In this document: piece after piece, positions 12,103 through 22,479 of the stretch
Layout of the letters: each line of letters starts with the position of its first letter
Position numbering within the stretch: the first letter of the stretch is position 1
Assembly (NCBI RefSeq): GCF_000001735.4
Contig: NC_003071.7
Span: forward strand, 6,627,151 to 6,691,150
Length of the DNA stretch: 64,000 nt
From: Arabidopsis thaliana
Lineage: Eukaryota > Streptophyta > Magnoliopsida > Brassicales > Brassicaceae
Reading direction: 5' to 3'
Notes under the pieces: generated by a model
Told to the model about the DNA's origin: nothing
Seen by the model: the letters and a program-made list of their open reading frames with translations, nothing else
The model's database searches: none
Translations under genes and position numbers: made by a program

Positions 12103-12306
12103 CTTTTATTGTGACATGTTACATGATTCCAAAACTATCTTTGTGAGATTCGTTTCTTTCTTTCCTTTTGTTTTCAACAATGTACGGGAAAAAGAAATGG
12201 AGCAGGTTTTAATCGGCTTTTGTATTGGATTAGGGTTCATCAAATCAACCACCAATGTATATTGACAAGTAAACCAAAATTCTTTAGTCGAAAATTGTTA
12301 AAACGA

Positions 12307-12709
12307 CTAAACTTTGGTGCCAGCAGCTAAGCTCCATACACGCAAGTTCCCACTTTTGTGTCCACTGAATAGCAATCCTTGAGGACCAATTGTGAGTGTG
12401 CCAATCGTGTGGTCCCATCCAAGGAAGACGATATCAGACATTTGTCCCAACATAAGAGTGATGTTACAGTGCCAGTATGTTGCTTCAAGGTCATTATACA
12501 TTGCAGGGTGTTGAGATCCCACACCTTGATTGTTTTATCGACAGAGTATAGCACTTGACCTCCAACAACAAAAGTACAAAACAAGTGACTTCACCACTAT
12601 GATGTCCCTCGAGAGATGTCAAGTATTTGAATGGATCATCAGACTCAGAGTGTGTAGTAGCTTTCCAGACTAAGCTACTACCACAACTTGTTCCAGCAAA
12701 AAGCATTCC
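12307..12709 (-). pseudogene. Zinc-finger/WD40 protein (ZFWD) C-terminal pseudogene
   Basis: Minus-strand translation in three frames gives the C-terminal WD40 repeats of the ZFWD family: LFAGTS, DPFKYLTSLEGHHSGEVTCFV, VDKTIKVWDLNTLQCIMT, LLCWDKCLISSSLDG, then TLTIGPQGLLFSGHKSGNLRVWSLAAGTKV and a stop (segments are read in different frames). A small insertion breaks the frame after CFV, two residues are missing before VDKTIK, and roughly 50 residues are deleted between SLDG and TLTIG. The CCCH zinc-finger half is absent. A captured or duplicated fragment lodged between two live genes; whether it came through RNA cannot be told. Confidence 0.85.
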
Positions 12710-13040
12710 GTTTAATATAAAAATACCCCATCTTTGAATTGTTGATACACCGATTTAACATCTCTATATTCCAAAGTAATGTATATATTGTTCACAATGG
12801 AAAATGGAGATTAAAGGAACAACAAAAATTGTGAACCAAAAAAAAAAGAAATGCCAAAAGATAGAATCAGATCAATTACTCAAAGATAAGAATGGTTTAA
12901 AAGCAAAAAAGAAATTTAGTTAAGGCCATGAATGGTGACATAGACCGCACAAACTGCTTAAATTGAAGAGACGACTATGTGCGTAAAACGAAGAGACTCA
13001 AAACAATTTTGGGATTCGTGAGAGATATTGATTCGCTGCA

Positions 13041-14264
13041 ATGGAAGAATCTGTTCATCAATCGATACGATTCGGCTCAGGTTTCTTCTCTCTTTCTCTC
13101 ATTGTTTCATTGTTCTACGACTCCATTAACGTGTAGATCTACCGATTCATATGATTTCTGAACTGATGCAGTTGCAGATTTAATCATGTGGAAGAATCGA
13201 CGCGGAGGGTTTCTTCTACTTGGATCAACGACATTGTTATGGTTCCTCTTTGAGAAATGTGGATACAGTTTCTTCCCCTTTGTTGTTAATACTCAGCTTC
13301 TCTCCGTCGTTATACTCTTCCTCTGGGCCAAATCTGCTATTCTCTTCAATAGGTATCATCATCTAAACCTGATTGTATAATGTCACATTATTTTTGGTTT
13401 GCATAGTTTTAGTGAAGAAGAATGTCACAATGTTTGCATAAGTTTGTTGTAGATAAGAAGATAATGGTTACAGGTTTAAGTATGTTTGCTAAAGCTGAAT
13501 CTGAAATTTCTTGACCAGACCTATGCCTCTGGGCCAAATCTGCTATTCTTTTCTATAGGTATCTAATTTGTAGATAAGATATGGTTAAGTATGAAGAAAA
13601 GTTTGCATTACCTCTGTGCTAAAGCTGAATCTGAAATTTACTGTGATTGTTATTGACTAGGCCTATGCCTCAACTACCTAATCTTGAAATCACTGAGGAA
13701 TTTGTGTTTATGGTGGCTGATGCTATACGAGTCTGGATTAATACCGTGCTCGCTGTTGCTCGTGAGATTTACGTGGGAAGAAATGCAAAGCAACTCTTTC
13801 GGGTCAGCAAACTTGTCCCTTTTGTTTTTTTCCAATAGATTTCTACTTGAAATTGATACATTGAGATTGCTTATGGTAGGTGAGTGTTGTGTTGTGGACA
13901 GTATCATTTGTTGGAAATTTCTTAAACTTCCTCACAATACTCTATCTTGGTGAGTAGTTTTTTTGTTTTTCCTTTGTTCTTTACATTGTTCATTATTGAT
14001 AGAACCTATAAGTATCTCCACAAGGGGAAGAGTATACATTTTGTACTCAAGACTTGCTAATTGACTTTCTCTGTGTGATATAAATGGACAGGTGTTGTTC
14101 TGAGTCTGTTGATTCCCTTTTTGTACGAGAGATACCAGGATCTTATTGACGAGAAGCTATCTTTAACTCATCGAGTCATTCAGACACAGTACAGGAAGAT
14201 CGATGAAAGATTACTACAGAAGATTATTGCTAAGCCCACAAATAAGATAAAGAAGATGCAATAG
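13041..14264 (+). CDS. RTNLB10: Reticulon-like protein B (RTNLB10)
   Basis: Five exons, 13041-13080, 13172-13352, 13661-13802, 13880-13949 and 14092-14264, encode 201 residues (fits At2g15280). Reticulons insert as wedges in the ER membrane and curve tubules. The protein is almost all reticulon homology domain: a short cytosolic N-terminus (MEESVHQSIRFGSVADLIMW), a first hydrophobic hairpin (about 30-75, GFLLLGSTTLLWFLF to LFLWAKSAIL), a hydrophilic loop with LPNLEITEEFV, a second hydrophobic hairpin (about 123-155, VVLWTVSFVGNFLNFLTILY to LIPFLYERY) and a basic tail ending KPTNKIKKMQ. It lacks the long N-terminal extension of some isoforms. Intron 2 carries a duplicated copy of the exon 2 end and exon 3 start (see findings), which could act as a decoy exon. 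Confidence 0.95.
13519..13558 (+). repeat. Decoy exon copy inside RTNLB10 intron 2
   Basis: A 40-base stretch between an AG acceptor (ttgaccag) and a GT donor (ataggtat). Its first bases copy the exon 3 start (cctatgcct) and the rest copies the exon 2 end (ctctgggccaaatctgctattct). It arose by tandem duplication of an exon-intron-exon junction. Inclusion would shift the reading frame. Confidence 0.7.
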
Positions 14265-15361
14265 GCAAGCATACTGAACCTTCTTAAACCATTTTATTCA
14301 GTTAGTCCTGTGATACATTGCTCATTGTTCCTTTGATAAAGGTGTTCTTGTTAAGCCTAGTGCTCTAATATTTCAACTAGCCTAGGGTTGTTGGTTCAGG
14401 CATAGCTTCGCCAGCTCAACAACAGAGCTTACATTAGCTGATAGCTGAAAATTTTAAAAAAGAGTGTGGAGAATACATTAGGAGGGGATTATAGACTTGC
14501 GCAGGGTTTTGTTTGAGCATTAGTAGAGAGTTTTGAGACTCATCACATTAATCAAGTTTCTTTGATGGTGTATTCAATTAGATGAGGAGTTCACCGGTTA
14601 GAATCTCATCAGCCATATTGTTTATAAAATAGAACTACAACACATCAACAAAATATGCTTAGATGTTGACTGTTAAGTATTTATATAGATATCAGTGGTA
14701 CATCAATTTTGCGTGTTCTGTGTTGATACCAGTTGCATATTTGCTTCTTTGAACATATCACACCAAAGTGATATCCTCTTCATAGACCAATACTAATCTG
14801 TTAGTACTCTTTTCGTTGGATGCAGTGAAAGAAAACAAGACAGAATTGGACTGAGTGGGAAGGTAAAACTAAGTAAAGAGTGCAACAGGCGACGTAACTA
14901 GCTATGATTGTAGATGAATTAGAGAAGTTGAGACTTGAGTGTGGTTTTGTCATGAACCAACCCTTCATTTGATTCTCTCTTTATATAGACACTGTGGATA
15001 GAGAAGTCCATGTCTGTGTAACTTCAGGAACTAAATGTGATTCTAATCAGCGTATTGGGGCAGCTTCGGGCTAGCAAATGGTTTTAAGCTCGAGACTAGT
15101 GCTTGAAATTTATATGGAGACAATAAAAAAACAAGTTAGTCTCTTATGTGATTTACGAGATACTGGAATTGAAAGAATGAAAAATGTTCTTCAGTTTTTT
15201 ATCTTCTTATGTTGAATTGTGATTTTGAGTTATGTAGTTCAATAATGTTGCTAACAAAGCCATTGAATCCGCAATCGTTGGTTCTCGGTTATAAAAGGAA
15301 ACAACAGCCCCAGCTTTCAACGTTTATGAATACATGAAGTGAGGCTGAAAAAGGCAGAAAC
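14265..15361. other. Spacer between convergent RTNLB10 and TIC21
   Basis: Contains the 3' UTRs of the two convergent genes. No frame of note, no repeat family recognised. Confidence 0.5.
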
Positions 15362-16861
15362 TCAAGCAACCTTAGGAACTACGACAGATTCCGAATTGGG
15401 CACTGTCACAGACCGCAACAGCTCCAACGAGCAAACAAGACCAAGGAAATGAGAGAGTAAGGTGTTCGCCGATGCCTGCACAAATGGCTCTCAAGTCAAA
15501 AAGTGAACTTACACAAATAAAGTAAGACTTATAATAAGAACACAATTAGAGCTTAATACCTGAACTAGGAAGACATCAAGAGCAAGAACGGGACTGTATC
15601 CCTGAGAGACTCCTTGGTAGAAAGGGTTTGCTGAAGTTGTTAAAGCCTTTGCAACTAAAAATCCAACTGTTGCTTGCATCCCGAGTAGTGCTGATCCCAT
15701 TCCCAAAATATTTACCATAATCCCGCTCCTCAAACCTTTCACAACATCAGCGCGAGGCGGCGCCTGCAACAACACAACCTTTATTAAAACTGGATTTTTT
15801 CCTTTAGACACCAAACTACAAAACTGAGTATCAGGACTCAAGTAGGAGTAGTAACCGCTATTGGGTGACCTGGGCAACCTGACTGGACATGATCCAAGGT
15901 TCAAGAGCTGCTACTAAATCTAGGTTCACAGACCGGTCTTTAACAAACAAAGTTGACCATACGTACCTACAAGCGCTATTGTATGGGTGTTCACTGATTA
16001 GGATTGAACTACAATGAAGAGAACGACATATTTACCTTGGCAGGGTCGATGGAAGTTCGACGGAGCCTCTCGGAGAGCCGAATATACCCAAACGACCAGA
16101 AAACCGAGACAAACGCAGCAGCAATCCCACTAGCAGTAGCATAGAAAGTAGCAGGTGAAGTAGGTTTCCCAGTTACAACAATGGAGAAGGATAGAATCAC
16201 AGCTGCAACCACAGTTGACACAAGCTGCCCCCAGAAACCAATACTCCCTAGTCTCTTAAAGTACCTTGAAGTCTTCTCCAATCTCTTTGCAACCTGTGAA
16301 TAATAAACCACCCATACTCATAAAACAAAAAAAATCTCTTCCACACCAATACAGTTACTGCATAAAGATTCTTCACACTAAGCACTTTTCAAAATTTCAA
16401 TTCTGAAAACTCAAATCCTAAATTGTTATCTACTTCCTAAAATCAAAAGCAGATTGTAACTAATTTCGATTTGTTAGATCATTTTCTCTCTTTCTACATT
16501 CAATTTCAGCTAGCTTGTGAAAAAGGCGAAGAAATGGATAGAGAACCTGAGCGAGTTTTGCTTTGTCGACCTCATTATCACCGGGAACGGAAGACGGAGA
16601 AGTCGGATATGAAAATGCCACCGTGGATGGTGTGAAACTAGGTTTAGATCCTCCGATTTGGAAACCGTAGACGGACAGAGACGGTGGCGATTGATATGAG
16701 GAGATGGTGGTTTTCTTCTTCGGAGCTAAGAGAAGTGGATTAAACAATGGCAGGGAGCGAGTAGAGAGGCTTTGGTGGTTAAATGAGTGCTGGAAACCTG
16801 GCCGTAGCGCGACGGCGGATACGCCGGAGGAACTCGCCGGCGGCAAGAGTAGTGATTGCAT
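15362..16861 (-). CDS. TIC21: Chloroplast inner envelope protein TIC21 / PIC1 (CIA5)
   Basis: Four exons on the minus strand, 16547-16861, 16036-16293, 15560-15763 and 15362-15475, encode 296 residues (fits At2g15290). Described both as a subunit of the inner-envelope protein import complex and as an iron permease; sequence alone does not settle which. Residues 1 to about 90 are a Ser/Pro-rich chloroplast transit peptide starting MQSLLLPPASSSGVSAVALR. After a basic helix (VAKRLEKTSRYFKRLG) come four hydrophobic segments: about 118-140, 150-175, 205-230 and 250-270, matching the four-helix family topology. Loop 2 is basic (RLSERLRRTSIDPAK). The end reads ELLRSVTVPNSESVVVPKVA. Two site II elements stand upstream. 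Start is the only ATG upstream of the transit peptide in frame. Confidence 0.95.
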
Positions 16862-16944
16862 ATTTTTTAGTGGAGAGTTTATTTTAAGAGTAAAGTAGCG
16901 AATTGGTGTTCTTTTAAGGCTTCGTCTATTCTTCACAGTTGCAA

Positions 16945-16977
16945 TGGGCTTTTTGCTTTTGCTACCTAACGGCCCAT
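16945..16977. promoter_or_regulatory. Paired site II elements of TIC21
   Basis: TGGGCT at 16945-16950 and GGCCCA at 16971-16976, 84-118 bases upstream of the TIC21 ATG on the minus strand. Two site II motifs in this spacing are common in promoters of nuclear genes for organelle and translation functions. Confidence 0.55.
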
Positions 16978-17094
16978 TGAGAATATTTTCTTTTCTTCAT
17001 TCTTTGTTTTTTTGGTCCAACAGAATATCTTTTTCTTTAGCATAATTTTTACAATCTTTTACGGAGTTTCTACCATAAAATAGACAATGTTATA

Positions 17095-17110
17095 TATAAA
17101 GATTTAGTTT
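17095..17110. repeat. Target-site duplication, left copy
   Basis: TATAAAGATTTAGTTT, identical to 18350-18365. It brackets the retroposon insert 17111-18349. Confidence 0.85.
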
Positions 17111-18349
17111 TTTTTTTGTCACCTGAATTTCATTGAAAAGCATGATATGAAATTATGGTGAGATTACAAATGCCCAAACAAAGGAAGCTAAAGCCAGCGG
17201 ACAACGAAACAGTCCCCGGAGACAAGAGCCGGAGGAAAACGAAACTTCCCCGAAAACTAGGCCCTAACAAAGGGAAACAAGGATCACAACTAGAATTACA
17301 AAGCAAGAAATTTCAAACCAGTTTCGAAAGAGGGCAATCCCTTAAACATAGAACAAACACAAATAGGTTTGAAACCTAGGAAACATCTTCTCCTGGAACT
17401 CCTGCAAAAGAGATTCATCAAGGGTGCCCCCTGCTTACCCAAAGACAACAACAACTACCTCCTATCACGATGAGAGCCAATCTCTCGAAACCAAGAACCA
17501 AGGAAATCATAATCCAGCAAGCAAAAACACTAAGAGAGCCTCAAACAAGCTTCTGGATGTGACGATGACGTCTGATACGCCTATGGACGTCTAGTTAGAA
17601 TCCTTCAAAACGCGATCCAATCTCAACAGATCTGAAAAGCAAGGACAAGGAGCGAAGCATAAGCCCTCGAAAATCACCACTCACAGAAGCGAGAAAGACG
17701 AAAACTCGAGCCAGCCATCAAACACAGGGAACCACAACAAGGAGAAGAGATTCTGCAAACATAGAGAAAATTCACAACTTCAAACCAAACGAAGCCTCTG
17801 CCTACAAAGGGAAAGAACCAAAAGAGAACTGCAAGCTGATACGACGAGACCGGGGTGTAAAGGAGAAACAAATGGTGAACGGCGCAAACGCTAACCAACA
17901 ACCAAACCACACCAACGGCAAAAACATAGATTGACCCGAGAAAGGCATAAAGAACTGAGACAGGAACAAGCAAAATACAATGGCATTATTCATCGAACCA
18001 ACCGTAGATCGAATAGATCCGGCATCATCAATTTTACTGTAAACAGAAACCCTTACAGATCTAGCCACTCTAACCGCTTCCTCAACACACCCAATCTCAA
18101 GAATCGAAACAAACTAAACAATTCCCCAAACGAAATCTGAAATTCTGCAAATAAGATGGGAAGAAAACACAAACTCCAACTTCGGAGAAAGGTTTCTCCA
18201 AACAAAGCCACAACAAGAAGAAAACGAAGAACTAAAACAAAATTAAGCTACTAGGGAGAGGTCAGAGCCGGTGCTATGAAAGCCACCACTCTCCAGCCTC
18301 CGATCTGGAATTTTTCACTAAGCGGCGGCAAGAGCAGAGAGAGATTTTG
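17111..18349 (-). mobile_element. Non-LTR retroposon (LINE-derived), minus strand
   Basis: An insert of 1239 bases flanked by a perfect 16-base target-site duplication. Its left edge is a T run (poly-A tail read from the plus strand), preceded on the minus strand by ttcaatgaaattcaggtgac. The body is markedly GC-richer than its flanks. Frames of 70-100 codons exist on the minus strand but none matches reverse transcriptase or endonuclease, so it is a 5'-truncated or non-coding retroposon. Family name not recognised. Confidence 0.8.
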
Positions 18350-18607
18350 TATAAAGATTTAGTTTATAGTAGATAAAAATATAAATAAGAAAAAAATTAA
18401 AAGCGGCAGTTATATAGAGATACTGAAATAAAATGAGAGAAAAGTGAAATTTTTTGTTATTATTATTTTTTGTAATTGAAATTGTCAATTGTGAATTATA
18501 TCAAATGAATTCGACCGTTTATATAGACATAAAAAATAATTTATTATGCATACATAGTGATTGCAGGTTTCATACAAAATAATATTTAACGCACAATATT
18601 ATACAAA

Positions 18608-19790
18608 AAAGTATTATAAGAACACAATGTTTCATTCTTTAGGATTTTATCATAATTTTTGATTGGAAGAGAAATCAGACTCAGGTTTGACACTTTTCTT
18701 TTTTTTTTGGTTCTAGAATAATCTTGGCAAAGCCATCTATATTAGTAGTTTTGTAGAACATTTGAAAAATAAACTTTTATTATTATAAACTATTACATAA
18801 AATGCCATCGATTTGAGAACAAATTAGAAAGCTCATTAAGTATAAATTTAGAATAGAGATATACGTCTATTCATGAATCAAAACAACATTTTACAACCAA
18901 AACTGTATAATCCATATAACAAACACAATTTTCTGTATTTTATACACATAAAATAACATAGTAATGTGTTTATATATATATAGGCTATATTGTATGAAGT
19001 AAATATTGAATAAAAGGTAACATTTTAAGCAAAAATAAGAGATTTTTTTTTTATAATAAACATAGTAGTATTGAAATAATATAAAATTTAAATATTTCTA
19101 AATAATTTATATTCTTTTGAATCGACAGTATTAAAAATAAATCTTTTTTACTAAAAATTCTTATAAATTTCTTAAACATATCTTAAAAAGTTATGAAAAA
19201 ATCATTAGAAAAGAAACCAAGATCAATATTAGTGATCTTAATGATTAAAAAACTTATAATGTTAAACAAAAAGGTATTATAGGAACATAATGTTTCATTC
19301 TTTGAAACTTTCTTATAATTTTTGACTAGAAGAGGAATCTGACTCGGTTTGACGCTTTTTTTTTTTTTTTTGGTTCTAGAATAATCTTGACAAAGTCATC
19401 TATATAAGTATTTTTGAAGAACATTTGAAAAATAAACCTTTATTATTATAAAATATTACATAAAATGCCTTTGATTTGAGAACAAATTAGAAAGCTCATT
19501 AAGTATAAATTTTGAATAGAGAAATACGTCTATTCATGTATTAAATCAACATTTACAACCAAAACTGTATATTCCATATAACAAACACAAGTTTCTGTAT
19601 TTTATAGACATAAAATAACATATTAATATGTTACTGTGTTATTTTATGTGTATAAAATCTAGAAAAGTGTGTATATTGTCTCCTTTTGGATTATATTGTA
19701 TGAAAAACATTAAATAAAATATAATATTTTAAGAAAAATTTTAAAAAATGTTTTATAATAAACATAGTAATACTCAAATTACAAAAAAAA
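18608..19790. repeat. Direct tandem duplication, two ~500-base copies
   Basis: Copy 1 (18608-19080) and copy 2 (19271-19780) share long strings such as ggttctagaataatctt, catttgaaaaataaac, gaacaaattagaaagctcat and tacgtctattcatg in the same order, offset by about 660 bases. Both contain a C-T/T-rich tract before ggttctag. Neither has a coding frame. Confidence 0.75.
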
Positions 19791-20118
19791 AAAAAAAATT
19801 TTATATAAATTACTAGATAAGTTTACCAAAGGTGGAAGAGGACTCCTCCATATTCTTTCCAAAAAGGGACAAGTTTGGGCATTGTATCTAAATTGGTCCC
19901 TGAGTGGAACAAGAATACCCCAGATAAAGTTAAACACAAGTATGAGATGGTGGAATACGCCAGAATCTAGATTTCCTTTATTCTATTATTCTTAATCTCA
20001 CTTCTTCGACCTTTTTATGCAACCAATATAGGCATAATCATTGGAATATGATAGAAAATATGTTATTTTTAATGTTTATAAGTTATAACCTTTTCGAGGG
20101 TTTCATTTTAAATATAGG

Positions 20119-22019
20119 TGTAACACCCCCTCCCGATCATATTAGACGATTTTGTTTTAACATTATGAGTTAAACACATTACTATAATACGACAAGGGTT
20201 TTTGTCGTGTGTTGTGTGTCTATATAAATTGGTGTATCTATCTCCTTCTTAGTGTGCCGTCAAAGAGAGAAACGAATCAAAACCCCTTGAGAGGAGCAGC
20301 ACTTAAATCATTGAGAGTGGAGAAGCTATAGTTGTACTAGTGCTGGTGGTGTCATTCGTTCATTAAAAGAAAGAGATCGTGAGTCACTGTTTCGTTGTTA
20401 TCATGGTGATAGGTCATCCGTGGAGATTTGAGTGAGAAAGCTGAACCACCATTGGATAATAGAACTTGATCTAACAAAGAGGACATGTTATGACTGGAGA
20501 AGAATAGAAGGATGGGAAGAGATCGGTTGTGACGAAGAAAATGGAAGCGGTGATGGAGGAGACGTCACGGATCTTAACCGTTCATCACCGGAACCAATGG
20601 CTACGGAGACGAGACCGTTCAACGATGATGGCAAACCAGTGATGAGTATATTTTGTAGCAGATCATAGATGGTGGTGTTGTGATCAGTCGAAGGAAAGAA
20701 AAAGAAAGAAGAAGAAGAGAAAAGAGGAAAGAGGAAGAACAGTTTCAAGAATGTTTCTTGCAGGGTGAATTCCCGACAGACCAGAGGGACTCAGATAAGG
20801 ACTAAGGTGTCTCTAGAAAGAACATGCTGTCTAAAATCCACAGCAACTGACGGATCTTCAATCAGACTTAAAATCAAGAAGTTATGCACGTTTCTTTCTG
20901 GACAAGTAATTGCAAAGTCTGTCAAATCTAGAAAACTCTAAAAAAACAGTTCGAGATGGCTTGTTGACGACAGCGTTTGAAGCTTTTATTGAAGTCAGAT
21001 CAAACTGTAAATTTTTGGAGTTATTCATGATACTATCGGCTACATAATCAACGGTGGGATCACGTTTCTAACGGTTAGTTCCTGACTTATATATACGTTA
21101 CTGTGACGGTTTTGTATGGAATAACCATGATGAGTTTTATTGTTTGGTTGGGCAAACAAGATCGGTTTGAGCCTAAGCTTTTCAGGGTCTTCAAGACTCA
21201 GTGTTTTAGTTCTTGGTTGATGAAGGTGTTCTTGGAAGCAAGCTAGTAACTTGTCTAAAGGAGAAAGGAGAAGAGAGTTGTTCTTCATCTTCAACTAGGC
21301 TAAGGTGAGGGTGGTATTTGCGGATATGCAGTAAACTTTTTCCTTCTATACTCTTTGATAGTTACTGGGTATAGGCTCGAGAATTGTCCTTGTTGATTTA
21401 TGTGAATTTGTGTGAAGTTAGGTTTTTAGTAACATGATATTTGAAATGCATTGGTAACATGATTTGATATATTTAATATATATTAAATTACAAAATTATT
21501 ATGTATATGAGAACATAAAACTAAAAAGTATGGAAAAGATATTTAAGGATGTTGGACTGTAATGGGGCCGACGGGTCCGTTTCAGGTCATTAACCACTGA
21601 CTAGCAATGAGAGGAAGGATCGAGTTACGGACCGTGGTCTTGCAGAAAATAGGCTTGAGTAGCCAAGGTTAATAAGCTTAAGTAGCCAAAGTTAATATAG
21701 GCTTGTGAAGCCATAAAGTAAAATACTAAAACTAAAAATGAAAGTAAAATATATTGTTGTGAGCAAGACGCATGTTTGTTTGTTTGATTGTTAGACATTC
21801 TGAATCTATGCTAAGTAATGGTTATTGATTATATTTGAATTTTTTTTATTGTATGTCTAGTGGGCAGAGTTGATCTCCTCATTGAGTAAACTTGTTTTAC
21901 TCACCCCTTTTTCCCTAGGTTAGTAAGTCTCAATTGGTGAATTTTAAATAAAGAAAAGTTTTGGCAAGACCGCATGAATAACATGCTATTTTGGCCTGTA
22001 TAGCGGGACGGGTGTTATA
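20119..22019 (+). mobile_element. Solo LTR of a Ty3/gypsy-type retrotransposon
   Basis: It begins TGTAACACCCCC and ends GGGTGTTATA, an imperfect inverted terminus typical of plant gypsy LTRs (the final CA has become TA). Both sides are flanked by the 5-mer ATAGG (20114-20118 and 22020-22024), the usual LTR-element duplication. There is no primer-binding site, pol or second LTR, so it is a 1.9-kb solo LTR left by recombination. A TATA box (tatataaa, near 20221) marks its own promoter. Short frames inside are not genes. Orientation is taken from the TATA box and is the same as the receptor kinase 460 bases downstream. Confidence 0.85.
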
Positions 22020-22185
22020 ATAGGTTTTTCAACCATTTTTGGTTACATGTTTTGTTTGAGCTACTGCAAATGATTACAAAGTGTGAGGTTAAAAGGAGCT
22101 AACAAATGATTTAATGGCTTTGTTTCACTTACTTCACTTTTAGATACACACATTTCATTTGTTTAGACCAAAAAAAAAAAAAAAC

Positions 22186-22193
22186 TATAAATA
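22186..22193 (+). promoter_or_regulatory. TATA box of the receptor kinase gene
   Basis: TATAAATA, about 290 bases before the ATG and 167 bases after the end of the solo LTR. It leaves a long 5' leader. Confidence 0.5.
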
Positions 22194-22479
22194 AGGACCG
22201 AGTTTTATACAAGTTCAGGTCAACGGTGTCGTGATTTTAATGTTATGAAACACTTTTTAAAGAATAAAAAACTTACCAACCCCTTTCTTTATCTCTTTCA
22301 GACTTTCAACCTCACCTTCTCTAAGCAGAACTTCATAGTTTTGCTTTGCTCCAATATCTTAAAAAATTTGGTGAACAAAACAATCATTACTTGCAGTGGT
22401 TCACCATCTCTCTATCCTATGTATAGGCATTTTCATAAACATACTCATAGAGAACAGAGAAAACCTAAGAACTCGAACC

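Noticed and set aside
20432..21294. Small frames within the 20-22 kb region as genes
   Set aside because: They lie inside the solo LTR, start at random codons and lack any domain.
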